A stretch of 64,000 bases of DNA. Source: Paratinospora sagittata. Taxonomy: Eukaryota > Streptophyta > Magnoliopsida > Ranunculales > Menispermaceae. Numbering within the stretch: the stretch's first letter is position 1; each line of letters begins with the position of its first letter. A program made the translations under genes and the position numbers. The DNA lies in the NCBI GenBank assembly GCA_035771175.1, contig CM069589.1, positions 25,872,201-25,936,200 of the forward strand, written 5' to 3'. The notes under the pieces were generated by a model. That model was not told the DNA's origin. It worked only from the letters and a program-made list of their open reading frames with translations, and did not search any database. This document shows, piece by piece, positions 9,101 to 21,118 of this stretch.

Positions 9101-9926
9101 TTTCCATAATAGAATGGGTTCTAAGATCACTATGAGCACCGCTTTCCACCCTCAGACTGATGGGCAGTCAGAGCGACTCATCCAAATCTTAGAAGACATG
9201 TTACGATGCTGCATTTTGGACTTTCATGACGGATGGGCAAAGTATTTGCATCTAGCTGAGTTTGCCTACAACAACAGCTACCAAACTAGTATCGGCATGG
9301 CACCATACGAGGCTCTCTATGGTCGGCCTTGCAGATCTCCGATATGCTGGTTAGTTATGGCAGATCGACCGCAGTTAGGCCCTGAATTAGTACAAGAGAC
9401 TTCTGAAAAGATCACACTCGTAAAGGAACGGCTTCGTGTTGCACAAAGTCGACAGAAGAGCTATGCTGACAAGCGGCGACAACCTCTAGAATTTGATAAG
9501 GGGGACTTTGTTTTTCTGAAAGTCCAGCCCACAAGAGGTGTCAAACGCTTTGGGATCAAAGGCAAGCTCTCCCCGCGATATATCGGTCCATTTCCGATCA
9601 TTGAACGTATTGGTAAACTTGCTTATCGTCTGTCCCTTCCATCATCCATGCCTAAGGTTCATGACGTTTTTCACGTATCTATGCTTCGCAAGTATCGTCC
9701 TGATCCTTCGCATATCATCCCTTTAGTCGAGGTTCGGGTTGAGGAAGGAAATACGTACCAGGAGAAAGCAATCCAGATTTTAGATACAAAAACTCAAGAA
9801 CTACGGCGCCGTAGCATACCACTTGTGAAAGTGCTCTGGGATCACCACGGCGTAGAGGAAGCAACATGGGAACTAGAATCAACAATTAAACAAAAATACC
9901 CTGAATTGTTTTCTTGCACCAACTGA
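6093..9926 (+). CDS. pol: NC-protease-RT-RNase H-integrase-chromodomain polyprotein of element 1
   Basis: Open without interruption and in the gag frame from the codon after the TAG; an internal ATG at 6561 is an alternative start. Numbered from the gag ATG, the CCHC knuckle is C381, C384, H389, C394, after a Gly/Arg-rich stretch. Numbered from 6561: protease DSGATHSF at 11; RT with MPFGLTNAP and FVDD at 341-344; RNase H TDAS with D490; integrase zinc motif H704-X6-H711-X29-C741-X2-C744; catalytic D774, D835, E871 (D35E spacing); chromodomain about 1066-1117 with W1103. RT has [10 protein letters not shown] where element 2 and the family pattern have GYHQ, so activity may be impaired. It copies RNA into DNA and integrates it; the chromodomain is expected to steer insertion to heterochromatin. 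Confidence 0.93.
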   Translation, partial: GNRKKPYYNPNPALPAPVSTNEGTTPAAEPFNSNHQGFRNHGRGGRYGSGGRSNGNGRGGGRHHNQRGQHNNQNDQQNHQQYRPTCYNCGQKGHVKHLCPHLQQPIPAISVQQAPPAANAQPRQTQQNQGPRNQGRAYAIAHQPLPDNNVVEGTFPLFNTMVHVLFDSGATHSFISSALVRHLGLHPEPTNITLHVTSPFGSGTDVNLQCSRCELRMSDQIIYADLFVMDFEDFDIILGMDWLAPLNAKIDCMNKHVQLTLPTGEFVKIQGTRQWIHKSTVALLKSQLRALSLGNDNESPALYPPEVRDVPVVSEFPTVFLNDLPGLPPVREFDFEINLIPGTGPISIPPYRMSNVELVELDKQLKELESTGFIRKSSSPWGAPVLFVRKKDGSLRLCIDYRKLNNVTIKNRYPLPRIDDLFDQLRDAKYFSKIDLRSRYHHLRIRASDITKTAFRTRYGHYEFLVMPFGLTNAPAAFMDLMNRIFMLYLDRFVVVFVDDILIYSSTEEDHKLHLKIVLQTLQRHQLYAKLSKCEFWAQRVQFLGHVVSGNGIEVDPSKVEAVLNWKQPTTVTQIMSFLGLAGYYRRFIKDFSKIAKPTTKLTRKDVRFIWNSACEASFQELKKRLMTAPVLITPRNAIVFSLYTDASLQGLGAVLMQEGQVVAYASRQLKIHEGNYPTHDLELAAVVFALKLWHHYLYDEWFEVFSDHKSLKYIYTQRDLNLRQRRWLEFLKDYDFQLQYHPGKANVVADALSRKSYVACTLNYEMGKLATEMDNFNLQLNEEGPRPRLSQLSATSDLIRKISATQANDPMLMEKRELLLSGQDFPHWSVSDDGAVFYKKRLCLPNDPEVRKDVLTEMHCSRYAMHPGGDKMYQDVKRQFWFSGMKKAIADFVARCLVCQKVKAERRLPSGLLQPLPIGEWKWENIAMDFVTALPRNNKGQDAIWVIIDRLTKFAHFLPIKFTDTPAKLAELYERVIVRLHGLPLTIVSDRDPRFTSNFWQSFHNRMGSKITMSTAFHPQTDGQSERLIQILEDMLRCCILDFHDGWAKYLHLAEFAYNNSYQTSIGMAPYEALYGRPCRSPICWLVMADRPQLGPELVQETSEKITLVKERLRVAQSRQKSYADKRRQPLEFDKGDFVFLKVQPTRGVKRFGIKGKLSPRYIGPFPIIERIGKLAYRLSLPSSMPKVHDVFHVSMLRKYRPDPSHIIPLVEVRVEEGNTYQEKAIQILDTKTQELRRRSIPLVKVLWDHHGVEEATWELESTIKQKYPELFSCTN

Positions 9927-10119
9927 TGAAGTGATACGTTGTATTATTTTCACTTATCAATATCAGGATGAAACATTGTTTACACCTATCTTAATACATT
10001 GTTTCACTTCAAGAACTACCAGATGTCTGAACATAATATCAATGGATAGAGTATTGCACACATGCAGTGGCGACAACCCCCAACACTACTTGACTTGATT
10101 TCGAGGGTGAAATCCCTTT
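9927..10119 (+). other. Pol to PPT spacer (element 1)
   Basis: About 190 bp of non-coding sequence between the pol stop and the polypurine tract. I see no env-like ORF or other gene in it. Confidence 0.7.
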
Positions 10120-10132
10120 AAGGGGGGTAGAG
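10120..10132 (+). promoter_or_regulatory. Polypurine tract (element 1)
   Basis: AAGGGGGGTAGAG directly before the TG of the 3' LTR, the usual plus-strand primer position. Elements 2 and 3 have lost this region. Confidence 0.88.
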
Positions 10133-10151
10133 TGTAATACCCTGTATTTCA

Positions 10152-10184
<33 letters not shown>

Positions 10185-10217
10185 AATTACTATTTGAAAT
10201 TTTTACTATTTGGGCAA

Positions 10218-10664
10218 CGCCCGAACGTTCACGCGCCTGCCAGAACGTTAAGGCGCCTGCCAGAACGTTCAGGCGGCATGCCAGAACGTTCAGGCGCCTG
10301 CCAGAACGTTCAGGCGCATGCCAGAACGTTCAGGCGCATGCCAGAACGTTCAGGCGCCTGCCAGAACGTTCAGGCGGCATGCCAGAACGTTCAGGCGCCA
10401 TGCCAGAACGTTCAGGCGCCTGCCAGAACGTTCAGGCGCCTGCCAGAACGTTCAGGCGCCTGCCAGAACGTTCAGTCGGCATGCCAGAACGTTCAGGCGC
10501 CTGCCAGAACGTTCAGGCGCCTGCCAGAACGTTCAGGCAGCATGCCAGAACGTTCAGGCGGCATGCCAGAACGTTCAGGCGCCTGCCAGAACGTTCAGGC
10601 GCCATGCCAGAACGTTCAGGCGCCATGCCAGAACGTTCTGGCGCCTGCCAGAACGTTTAGGCGC
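10218..10664 (+). repeat. U3 minisatellite, 22 copies (element 1 3' LTR)
   Basis: Twenty-two tandem 20-21 bp units of the CCAGAACGTTCAGGCGCCTG type. They alternate between cctg, catg, ggcatg and ccatg linkers, so the array mixes 20- and 21-bp units. One unit near 10628-10643 is a perfect 16-bp palindrome (GCCAGAACGTTCTGGC). Several long open frames through it are by-products of the repeat. Confidence 0.93.
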
Positions 10665-10674
10665 AAAAAATCTC

Positions 10675-10681
10675 TATATAA
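10675..10681 (+). promoter_or_regulatory. LTR TATA box (element 1 3' LTR)
   Basis: TATATAA in the same context as in the 5' LTR, directly after the minisatellite. It could drive read-out transcription into the satellite downstream of 11712. Confidence 0.7.
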
Positions 10682-10913
10682 GAAACCTCCTCATTTCTCA
10701 TTTCTCACACCAAATCACCTTCTCTTGTGATTTTTCTTCTCCTTTCTACGCATTCTAAGTTTTTAGTCTTTGAGACTCCCGGTGCGGTGCAACAAATTTC
10801 TGTCTGGAGGAGAGCGCCAGATCTGAAAGCGGTGCAACGAAGTTCCGTCTGGAGAAAAGCACCAGATCTGAAGGTGGGGAACGAAACATAGGTTTGCGTG
10901 TTTCATAACTTTT

Positions 10914-10919
10914 AATAAA
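10914..10919 (+). terminator. Candidate polyadenylation signal (element 1 3' LTR)
   Basis: AATAAA about 235 bp after the TATA box, which would give an R region of about 230 nt. In elements 2 and 3 the same place reads TTTTATTAAAG, so the hexamer is not conserved and the call is tentative. Confidence 0.4.
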
Positions 10920-11712
10920 GTTTACATTCAATTATTATTATGTCTACTATTCATTTACACTGCATTATGTCATATAATGGCTTAACCTTGCACGTCGTGA
11001 TACCGACCCTGATAAGGATCACTAGACGTTGCCAAAGTCAGTCTAAATGTCAAGAAAAGACCAGACCAGTAGACTAGACTAGTTCATGCATTGGCATCAT
11101 ACATATCACCACCTAGGGACGTATATGGTTTATGACTCATAGAATAGTTAGAAGCATTGCTCACTATTCATTATATTTCTCTGGAGAAGGACGTACATGA
11201 GAACCCGGCTACACCCGGGGAGGGACATCAGTACGTGAATTCAGAGCATCGTTCCTGTACATGAATTCAGGCGATGTACGCTCATCAAACCATTAATACG
11301 TGACGGTGTCATGCATACATTCATATTGATTGATTATGATGCTCACATGTGTAATTTAAGATATTTGATATTGAAGTGGGCTTTATTAATTGTTATACTC
11401 ATGCACTATTTACCCACTGAGCGCGTTAAGCTCACTCCAATATTATCAAATCTTTCACAGGAAATTAGGGTGGACTGGGTGCAGGTTATGGGGCCCACAT
11501 TTTGTACCCTTTGTATGAATCATTGGGGATTTTGGGAGTATGTTCCCTTGACCATTTTATGTACAAAAGTATTCTGAATTATATGAAATCAGATTTGTAC
11601 TGTGTACTATATTTCCGCTGCGCACTCTGTTATTACCATTATGATTGTTCCAAATGCGCGCCCCGTCCGAGAGTGTACCGCCGGTTTAGGCGCGTCCGGG
11701 CGGGGTGTGACA

Positions 11713-11717
11713 CATTT
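11713..11717. repeat. Target-site duplication CATTT, right copy (element 1)
   Basis: Matches 878-882. Satellite sequence (ctttggaagtatg) continues in phase immediately after. Confidence 0.92.
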
Positions 11718-14700
11718 CTTTGGAAGTATGATTTGAGTTATTCAAAAGGCGTTTAAAATATCGTTTCTTCCTCTTTTCAACGCATTTTCAATCACTCAAA
11801 TCGAAGTCAGGAATAAAATGTTGTGGCGATTTGAATTTTTTTTGCCGATCAATCAACTTACTTATCAAAATAGCGGTAACTTTTCATCCCGACTTTGATT
11901 TCAGTGATTGAAAAAGAATTGAAAATGTCTTTTGTTCGAATTGCTAACGCATGTTCAATCACACAAATTGGAGTCGAAATCAAAAAGTTGTGGTTATTTT
12001 AAAGTTTCACACCGATCATTCAATTACTTCGCAATTGAATCAGTAAGAAAAATTCAAATAGACTTACAGTTAAATTCTGACTCTGATATAAGTTAATAAA
12101 AAGGCGTTGAAAATATTGTTTATTCTTCTTTCCAAGGAATGTGCATTCACTTAAATTGGAGTCCGAAAGAAAACGTTATGGCTATTTGAATGTTTGTTAC
12201 CCATTAACTAACGTACTTATGAATCTAATCAGCAATCAAAATTCAAAAAGTCGTAGTCATTTCTTTGGACGTGTGATTTTTGTTATTCAAAAGACGTTTA
12301 AAATATCGTTTCTTGCTCTTTGCAACGCATTTTCAATCACTCAAATCGGAGACAGGAATAAAATGTTATGGCTATTTGAATGTTTTTTGCCGATCAATCA
12401 AATTACTTATTGAAAAAATCGTGAAGAAAAGTCAAAATAACCGTAACTTTTCATCCGACTTTGATTTGAGTGATTGAAAAAGAATTGAAAATGTCTTTTG
12501 TTCGAATTTCTAACGCATGTTCAATCACACAAATTGGAGTCGAAATCAAAAAGTTGTGGTTATTTTAAAGTTTCACACCGATCATTCAATTACTTCGCGA
12601 TTGAATCGGTAAGAAAAATTCAAATAGACCTACAGTTAAATTCTGACTCTGATGTAAGTTAATAAAAAGGAGTTGAAAATATTGTTTATTCTTCTTTCCA
12701 AGGAATGTGCATTCACTTAAATTGGAGTCCGGAAGAAAACGTTATGGCTATTTGAATGTTTGTTACCCATTAACTAACGTACTTATGAATCTAATCAGCA
12801 ATCAAAATTCAAAAAGCCGTAGTCATTTCTTTGGACGTGTGATTTTTGTTATTCAAAAGACGTTTAAAATATCGTTTCTTCCTCTTTGCAACGCATTTTC
12901 AATCACTCAAATCGGAGACAAGAATAAAATGTTATGGCTATTTGAATGTTTTTTGCCGATCAATCAAATTACTTATTGAAAAAATCGTGAAGAAAAGTCA
13001 AAATAACCGTAACTTTTCATCCGACTTTGATTTGAGTGATTGAAAAAGAATTGAAAATGTCTTTTGTTCGGATTTCTAATGCATGTTCAATCACACAAAT
13101 TGTAGTCGAAATCAAAAAGTTGTGGTTATTTTAAAGTTTCACACCGATCATTCAATTACTTCGTGATTGCATCGGTAAGAAAAATTCAAATAAACTTAAA
13201 GTTAAATCCTGACACTGATATGAGTTAATAAAAAGGCGTTGAAAATATTGTTCATTCTTCTTTCCAAGGAATGTGCAGTCACTCAAATTGGAGTCCGGAA
13301 GAAAACGTTATGGCAATTTGAATGTTTGTTACCCATTGACCAACGTACTTATGAATCTAATCAGCAATCAAAATTCAAAATGCCGTAGTCATTTCTTTGG
13401 ACGTATGATTTTAGTTATTCAAAAGACGTTTAAAATATCGTTTCTTCCTATTTGCAACGCCTTTTCAATCACTCAAATCGAAGTCAGGAATAAAATTTAT
13501 TGGCTATTTGAATTTTTCTTGACGATCAACCAACTTACTTATCAAAATAGCGGTAACCTTTCATCCCGACTTTGATTTGAGTGATTGAAAAAGAATTGAA
13601 AATGTCTTTTGTTCGAATTTCTAACGCATGTTCAATCACACAAATTGGAGTCGAAATCAAAAAGTTGTGGTTATTTTAAAGTTTCACACCGATCATTCAA
13701 TTACTTCGCGATTGAATCGGTAAGAAAAATTCAAATAGACTTACAGTTAAATTCTGACTCTGATATAAGTTAATAAAAAGGCGTTGAAAATATTGTTTAT
13801 TCTTCTTTCCAAGGAATGTGCATTCACTTAAATTGGAGTCCGGAAGAAAACGTTATGGCTATTTGAATGTTTGTTACCCATTGACCAACGTACTTATGAA
13901 TCTAATCAGCAATCAAAATTCAAAAAGCCGTAGTCATTTCTTTGGACGTATGATTTTAGTTATTCAAAAGACGTTTAAAATATCGTTTTTTCCTCTTTGC
14001 AACGCATTTTCAATCACTCAAATCGAAGACAGGAATAAAATGTTATGGCTATTTGAATGTTTTTTGCCGATCAATCAAATTACTTATCGAAAAAATCGTG
14101 AAGAAGAGTCAAAATAACCGTAACTTTTCATCCCGACTTTGATTTGAGTGATTGAAAAAGAATTGAAAACGTTTTTTCTTCGAAATTTCTAACGCATGTT
14201 CAATCACACAAGTTGGAGCTGAAATCAAAAAGTTGTGGTTATTTTAAAGTTTCACCCCGATCATTCAATTACTTCACGATTGAATCGGTAATAAAAATTC
14301 AACTAAACTTAAAGTTAAATCCTGACACTGATATGAGTTAATAAAAAGACGTTGAAAATATTGTTTATTCTTCTTTCCAAGGAATGTGCATTCACTTAAA
14401 TTGGAGTCCGGAAGAAAACGTTATGGCTATTTGAATGCCTGTTACCCATTAACCAACGTACTTATGAATCTAATCAGCAATCAAAATTCAAAAAGTCGTA
14501 GTCATTTCTTTGGACGTGTGATTTTTGTTATTCAAAAGACGTTTAAAATATCGTTTCTTCCTCTTTGCAACGCATTTTCAATCACTCAAACCGGAGACAG
14601 GAATAAAATGTTATGGCTATTTGAATGTTTTTTGCCGATCAATCAAATTACTTATCGAAAAAATCGTGAAGAAAAGTCAAAATATCCGTAACTTTTCATC

Positions 14701-17196
14701 CGACTTTGATTTGAGTGATTGAAAAAGAATTGAAAATGTCTTTTGTTCGAATTTCTAACGCATGTTCAATCACACAAATTGGAGTCGAAATCAAAAAGTT
14801 GTGGTTATTTTAAAGTTTCACACCGATCATTCAATTACTTCGCGATTGAATCGGTAAGAAAAATTCAAATAGACTTACAGTTAAATTCTGACTCTTATGT
14901 AAGTTAATAAAAAGGAGTTGAAAATATTGTTTATTCTTCTTTCCAAGGAATGTGCATTCACTTAAATTGGAGTCCGGAAGAAAACGTTATGGCTATTTGA
15001 ATGTTTGTTACCCATTAACTAACGTACTTATGAATCTAATCAGCAATCAAAATTCAAAAAGCCGTAGTCATTTCTTTGGACGTGTGATTTTTGTTATTCA
15101 AAAGACGTTTAAAATATCGTTTCTTCCTCTTTGCAACGCATTTTCAATCACTCAAATCGGAGACAGGAATAAAATGTTATGGCTATTTGAATGTTTTTTG
15201 CCGATCAATCAAATTACTTATTGAAAAAATCGTGAAGAAAAGTCAAAATAACCGTAACTTTTCATCCGACTTTGATTTGAGTGATTGAAAAAGAATTGAA
15301 AATGTCTTTTGTTCGGATTTCTAATGCATGTTCAATCACACAAATTGTAGTCGAAATCAAAAAGTTGTGGTTATTTTAAAGTTTCACACCGATCATTCAA
15401 TTACTTCGTGATTGCATCGGTAAGAAAAATTCAAATAAACTTAAAGTTAAATCCTGACACTGATATGAGTTAATAAAAAGGCGTTAAAAATATTGTTCAT
15501 TCTTCTTTCCAAGGAATGTGCAGTCACTCAAATTGGAGTCCGGAAGAAAACGTTATGGCAATTTGAATGTTTGTTACCCATTGACCAACGTACTTATGAA
15601 TCTAATCAGCAATCAAAATTCAAAACGCCGTAGTCATTTCTTTGGACGTATGATTTTAGTTATTCAAAAGACGTTTAAAATATCGTTTCTTCCTATTTGC
15701 AACGCCTTTTCAATCACTCAAATCGAAGTCAGGAATAAAATTTATTGGCTATTTGAATTTTTCTTGACGATCAACCAACTTACTTATCAAAATAGCGGTA
15801 ACTTTTCATCCCGACTTTGATTTGAGTGATTGAAAAAGAATTGAAAATGTCTTTTGTTCGAATTTCTAACGCATGTTCAATCACACAAATTGGAGTCGAA
15901 ATCAAAAAGTTGTGGTTATTTTAAAGTTTCACACCGATCATTCAATTACTTCGCGATTGAATCGGTAAGAAAAATTCAAATAGACTTACAGTTAAATTCT
16001 GACTCTGATATAAGTTAATAAAAAGGCGTTGAAAATATTGTTTATTCTTCTTTCCAAGGAATGTGCATTCACTTAAATTGGAGTCCGGAAGAAAACGTTA
16101 TGGCTATTTGAATGTTTGTTACCCATTGACCAACGTACTTATGAATCTAATCAGCAATCAAAATTCAAAAAGCCGTAGTCATTTCTTTGGACGTATGATT
16201 TTAGTTATTCAAAAGACGTTTAAAATATCGTTTTTTCCTCTTTGCAACGCATTTTCAATCACTCAAATCGAAGACAGGAATAAAATGTTATGGCTATTTG
16301 AATGTTTTTTGCCGATCAATCAAATTACTTATCGAAAAAATCGTGAAGAAGAGTCAAAATAACCGTAACTTTTCATCCCGACTTTGATTTGAGTGATTGA
16401 AAAAGAATTGAAAACGTTTTTTCTTCGAAATTTCTAACGCATGTTCAATCACACAAGTTGGAGCTGAAATCAAAAAGTTGTGGTTATTTTAAAGTTTCAC
16501 CCCGATCATTCAATTACTTCGCGATTGAATCGGTAATAAAAATTCAACTAAACTTAAAGTTAAATCCTGACACTGATATGAGTTAATAAAAAGACGTTGA
16601 AAATATTGTTTATTCTTCTTTCCAAGGAATGTGCATTCACTTAAATTGGAGTCCGGAAGAAAACGTTATGGCTATTTGAATGCCTGTTACCCATTAACCA
16701 ACGTACTTATGAATCTAATCAGCAATCAAAATTCAAAAAGTCGTAGTCATTTCTTTGGACGTGTGATTTTTGTTATTCAAAAGACATTTAAAATATCGTT
16801 TCTTCCTCTTTGCAACGCATTTTCAATCACTCAAACCGGAGACAGGAATAAAATGTTATGGCTATTTGAATGTTTTTTGCCGATCAATCAAATTACTTAT
16901 CGAAAAAATCGTGAAGAAAAGTCAAAATATCCGTAACTTTTCATCCGACTTTGATTTGAGTGATTGAAAAAGAATTGAAAATGTCTTTTGTTCGAATTTC
17001 TAACGCATGTTCAATCACACAAATTGGAGTCGAAATCAAAAAGTTGTGGTTATTTTAAAGTTTCACACCGATCATTCAATTACTTCGCGATTGAATCGGT
17101 AAGAAAAATTCAAATAGACTTACAGTTAAATTCTGACTCTGATGTAAGTTAATAAAAAGGAGTTGAAAATATTGTTTATTCTTCTTTCCAAGGAAT

Positions 17197-20100
17197 GTGC
17201 ATTCACTTAAATTGGAGTCCGGAAGAAAACGTTATGGCTATTTGAATGTTTGTTACCCATTAACTAACGTACTTATGAATCTAATCAGCAATCAAAATTC
17301 AAAAAGCCGTAGTCATTTCTTTGGACGTGTGATTTTTGTTATTCAAAAGACGTTTAAAATATCGTTTCTTCCTCTTTGCAACGCATTTTCAATCACTCAA
17401 ATCGGAGACAGGAATAAAATGTTATGGCTATTTGAATGTTTTTTGCCGATCAATCAAATTACTTATTGAAAAAATCGTGAAGAAAAGTCAAAATAACCGT
17501 AACTTTTCATCCGACTTTGATTTGAGTGATTGAAAAAGAATTGAAAATGTCTTTTGTTCGGATTTCTAATGCATGTTCAATCACACAAATTGTAGTCGAA
17601 ATCAAAAAGTTGTGGTTATTTTAAAGTTTCACACCGATCATTCAATTACTTCGTGATTGCATCGGTAAGAAAAATTCAAATAAACTTAAAGTTAAATCCT
17701 GACACTGATATGAGTTAATAAAAAGGCGTTGAAAATATTGTTCATTCTTCTTTCCAAGGAATGTGCAGTCACTCAAATTGGAGTCCGGAAGAAAACGTTA
17801 TGGCAATTTGAATGTTTGTTACCCATTGACCAACGTACTTATGAATCTAATCAGCAATCAAAATTCAAAACGCCGTAGTCATTTCTTTGGACGTATGATT
17901 TTAGTTATTCAAAAGACGTTTAAAATATCGTTTCTTCCTATTTGCAACGCCTTTTCAATCACTCAAATCGAAGTCAGGAATAAAATTTATTGGCTATTTG
18001 AATTTTTCTTGACGATCAACCAACTTACTTATCAAAATAGCGGTAACCTTTCATCCCGACTTTGATTTGAGTGATTGAAAAAGAATTGAAAATGTCTTTT
18101 GTTCGAATTTCTAACGCATGTTCAATCACACAAATTGGAGTCGAAATCAAAAAGTTGTGGTTATTTTAAAGTTTCACACCGATCATTCAATTACTTCGCG
18201 ATTGAATCGGTAAGAAAAATTCAAATAGACTTACAGTTAAATTCTGACTCTGATATAAGTTAATAAAAAGGCGTTGAAAATATTGTTTATTCTTCTTTCC
18301 AAGGAATGTGCATTCACTTAAATTGGAGTCCGAAAGAAAACGTTATGGCTATTTGAATGTTTGTTACCCATTCACTAACGTACTTATGAATCTAATCAGC
18401 AATCAAAATTCAAAAAGCCGTAGTCATTTCTTTGGACGTGTGATTTTTGTTATTCAAAAGACGTTTAAAATATCGTTTCTTCCTCTTTGCAACGCATTTT
18501 CAATCACTCAAATCGGAGACAGGAATAAAATGTTATGGCTATTTGAATGTTTTTTGCCGATCAATCAAATTACTTATTGAAAAAATCGTGAAGAAAAGTC
18601 AAAATAACCGTAACTTTTCATCCGACTTTGATTTGAGTGATTGAAAAAGAATTGAAAATGTCTTTTGTTCGAATTTCTAACGCATGTTCAATCACACAAA
18701 TTGGGGTCGAAATAAAAAAGTTGTGGTTATTTTAAAGTTTCACACCGATCATTCAATTACTTCGCGATTGAATCGGTAAAAAAAATTCAAATAGACTTAC
18801 AGTTAAATTCTGACTCTGATGTAAGTTAATAAAAAGGAGTTGAAAATATTGTTTATTCTTCTTTCCAAGGAATGTGCATTCACTTAAATTGGAGTCCGGA
18901 AGAAAACGTTATGGCTATTTGAATGTTTGTTACCCATTAACTAACGTACTTATGAATCTAATCAGCAATCAAAATTCAAAAAGCCGTAGTCATTTCTTTG
19001 GACGTGTGATTTTTGTTATTCAAAAGACGTTTAAAATATCGTTTCTTCCTCTTTGCAACGCATTTTCAATCACTCAAATCGGAGACAGGAATAAAATGTT
19101 ATGGCTATTTGAATGTTTTTTGCCGATCAATCAAATTACTTATTGAAAAAATCGTGAAGAAAAGTCAAAATAACCGTAACTTTTCATCCGACTTTGATTT
19201 GAGTGATTGAAAAAGAATTGAAAATGTCTTTTGTTCGGATTTCTAATGCATGTTCAATCACACAAATTGTAGTCGAAATCAAAAAGTTGTGGTTATTTTA
19301 AAGTTTCACACCGATCATTCAATTACTTCGTGATTGCATCGGTAAGAAAAATTCAAATAAACTTAAAGTTAAATCCTGACACTGATATGAGTTAATAAAA
19401 AGGCGTTGAAAATATTGTTCATTCTTCTTTCCAAGGAATGTGCAGTCACTCAAATTGGAGTCCGAAAGAAAACGTTATGGCAATTTGAATGTTTGTTACC
19501 CATTGACCAACGTACTTATGAATCTAATCAGCAATCAAAATTCAAAACGCCGTAGTCATTTCTTTGGACGTATGATTTTTGTTATTCAAAAGACGTTTAA
19601 AATATCGTTTCTTCCTATTTGCAACGCCTTTTCAATCACTCAAATCGAAGTCAGGAATAAAATTTATTGGCTATTTGAATTTTTCTTGACGATCAACCAA
19701 CTTACTTATCAAAATAGCGGTAACTTTTCATCCCGACTTTGATTTGAGTGATTGAAAAAGAATTGAAAATGTCTTTTGTTCGAATTTCTAACGCATGTTC
19801 AATCACACAAATTGGAGTCGAAATCAAAAAGTTGTGGTTATTTTAAAGTTTCACACCGATCATTCAATTACTTCGCGATTGAATCGGTAAGAAAAATTCA
19901 AATAGACTTACAGTTAAATTCTGACTCTGATATAAGTTAATAAAAAGGCGTTGAAAATATTGTTTATTCTTCTTTCCAAGGAATGTGCATTCACTTAAAT
20001 TGGAGTCCGGAAGAAAACGTTATGGCTATTTGAATGTTTGTTACCCATTGACCAACGTACTTATGAATCTAATCAGCAATCAAAATTCAAAAAGCCGTAG

Positions 20101-21118
20101 TCATTTCTTTGGACGTATGATTTTAGTTATTCAAAAGACGTTTAAAATATCGTTTTTTCCTCTTTGCAACGCATTTTCAATCACTCAAATCGAAGACAGG
20201 AATAAAATGTTATGGCTATTTGAATGTTTTTTGCCGATCAATCAAATTACTTATCGAAAAAATCGTGAAGAAGAGTCAAAATAACCGTAACTTTTCATCC
20301 CGACTTTGATTTGAGTGATTGAAAAAGAATTGAAAACGTTTTTTCTTCGAAATTTCTAACGCATGTTCAATCACACAAGTTGGAGCTGAAATCAAAAAGT
20401 TGTGGTTATTTTAAAGTTTCACCCCGATCATTCAATTACTTCGCGATTGAATCGGTAATAAAAATTCAACTAAACTTAAAGTTAAATCCTGACACTGATA
20501 TGAGTTAATAAAAAGACGTTGAAAATATTGTTTATTCTTCTTTCCAAGGAATGTGCATTCACTTAAATTGGAGTCCGGAAGAAAACGTTATGGCTATTTG
20601 AATGCCTGTTACCCATTAACCAACGTACTTATGAATCTAATCAGCAATCAAAATTCAAAAAGTCGTAGTCATTTCTTTGGACGTGTGATTTTTGTTATTC
20701 AAAAGACGTTTAAAATATCGTTTCTTCCTCTTTGCAACGCATTTTCAATCACTCAAACCGGAGACAGGAATAAAATGTTATGGCTATTTGAATGTTTTTT
20801 GCCGATCAATCAAATTACTTATCGAAAAAATCGTGAAGAAAAGTCAAAATATCCGTAACTTTTCATCCGACTTTGATTTGAGTGATTGAAAAAGAATTGA
20901 AAATGTCTTTTGTTCGAATTTCTAACGCATGTTCAATCACACAAATTGGAGTCGAAATCAAAAAGTTGTGGTTATTTTAAAGTTTCACACCGATCATTCA
21001 ATTACTTCGCGATTGAATCGGTAAGAAAAATTCAAATAGACTTACAGTTAAATTCTGACTCTGATGTAAGTTAATAAAAAGGAGTTGAAAATATTGTTTA
21101 TTCTTCTTTCCAAGGAAT
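17197..21118. repeat. Seven-unit super-repeat (3922 bp), copy 1
   Basis: ABC' followed by ABCD. It is repeated almost identically at 21119-25040. Private differences are few, for example ggggtcgaaataaaaaag in copy 1 near 18703 against ggagtcgaaatcaaaaag in copy 2. Confidence 0.85.

Larger units (their letters stand above)
883..11712 (+). mobile_element. Element 1: complete Ty3/gypsy (Tekay/Del-like chromovirus) LTR retrotransposon
   Basis: A 10,830-bp element bounded by TG...CA LTRs (883-2128 and 10133-11712) and flanked by the 5-bp target duplication CATTT at 878-882 and 11713-11717, inside a satellite unit that continues in phase. Order: 5' LTR, PBS, AT-rich leader, ORF1, spacer with three diverged repeats, gag, TAG, NC-PR-RT-RH-INT-chromodomain, PPT, 3' LTR. 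Domain order and the C-terminal chromodomain place it among chromoviruses, and I judge Tekay/Del the best lineage. Outside the U3 minisatellite and A-run the LTRs differ at about 9 sites in roughly 1.05 kb (about 0.9%), so insertion is fairly recent. ORF1 carries a nonsense codon and RT has unusual residues, so it is probably not autonomous. Confidence 0.95.
10133..11712 (+). repeat. Element 1 3' LTR (1580 bp)
   Basis: Same start and end as the 5' LTR. It contains 22 minisatellite units (10218-10664), TATATAA at 10675, AATAAA at 10914 and a U5-like remainder. Apart from minisatellite number and A-run length it differs from the 5' LTR at about nine positions, for example near 10794, 10804, 10849 and 11249. 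Confidence 0.93.

Noticed and set aside
9927..10132. env-like ORF between pol and 3' LTR
   Set aside because: Only about 190 bp separates the pol stop from the PPT and no open frame of note lies in it.
10218..10664. CRISPR-like array
   Set aside because: The 20-21 bp units are directly adjacent with no unique spacers and lie inside an LTR. It is a minisatellite.
10194..10758. Repetitive open frames through the LTR minisatellite (ARTFRR / PERSGA / CQNVQA-type repeats)
   Set aside because: Three frames are open at once because units of 20-21 bp lack stops. They lie in U3 upstream of the TATA box and change length with copy number, so they are not a protein family.
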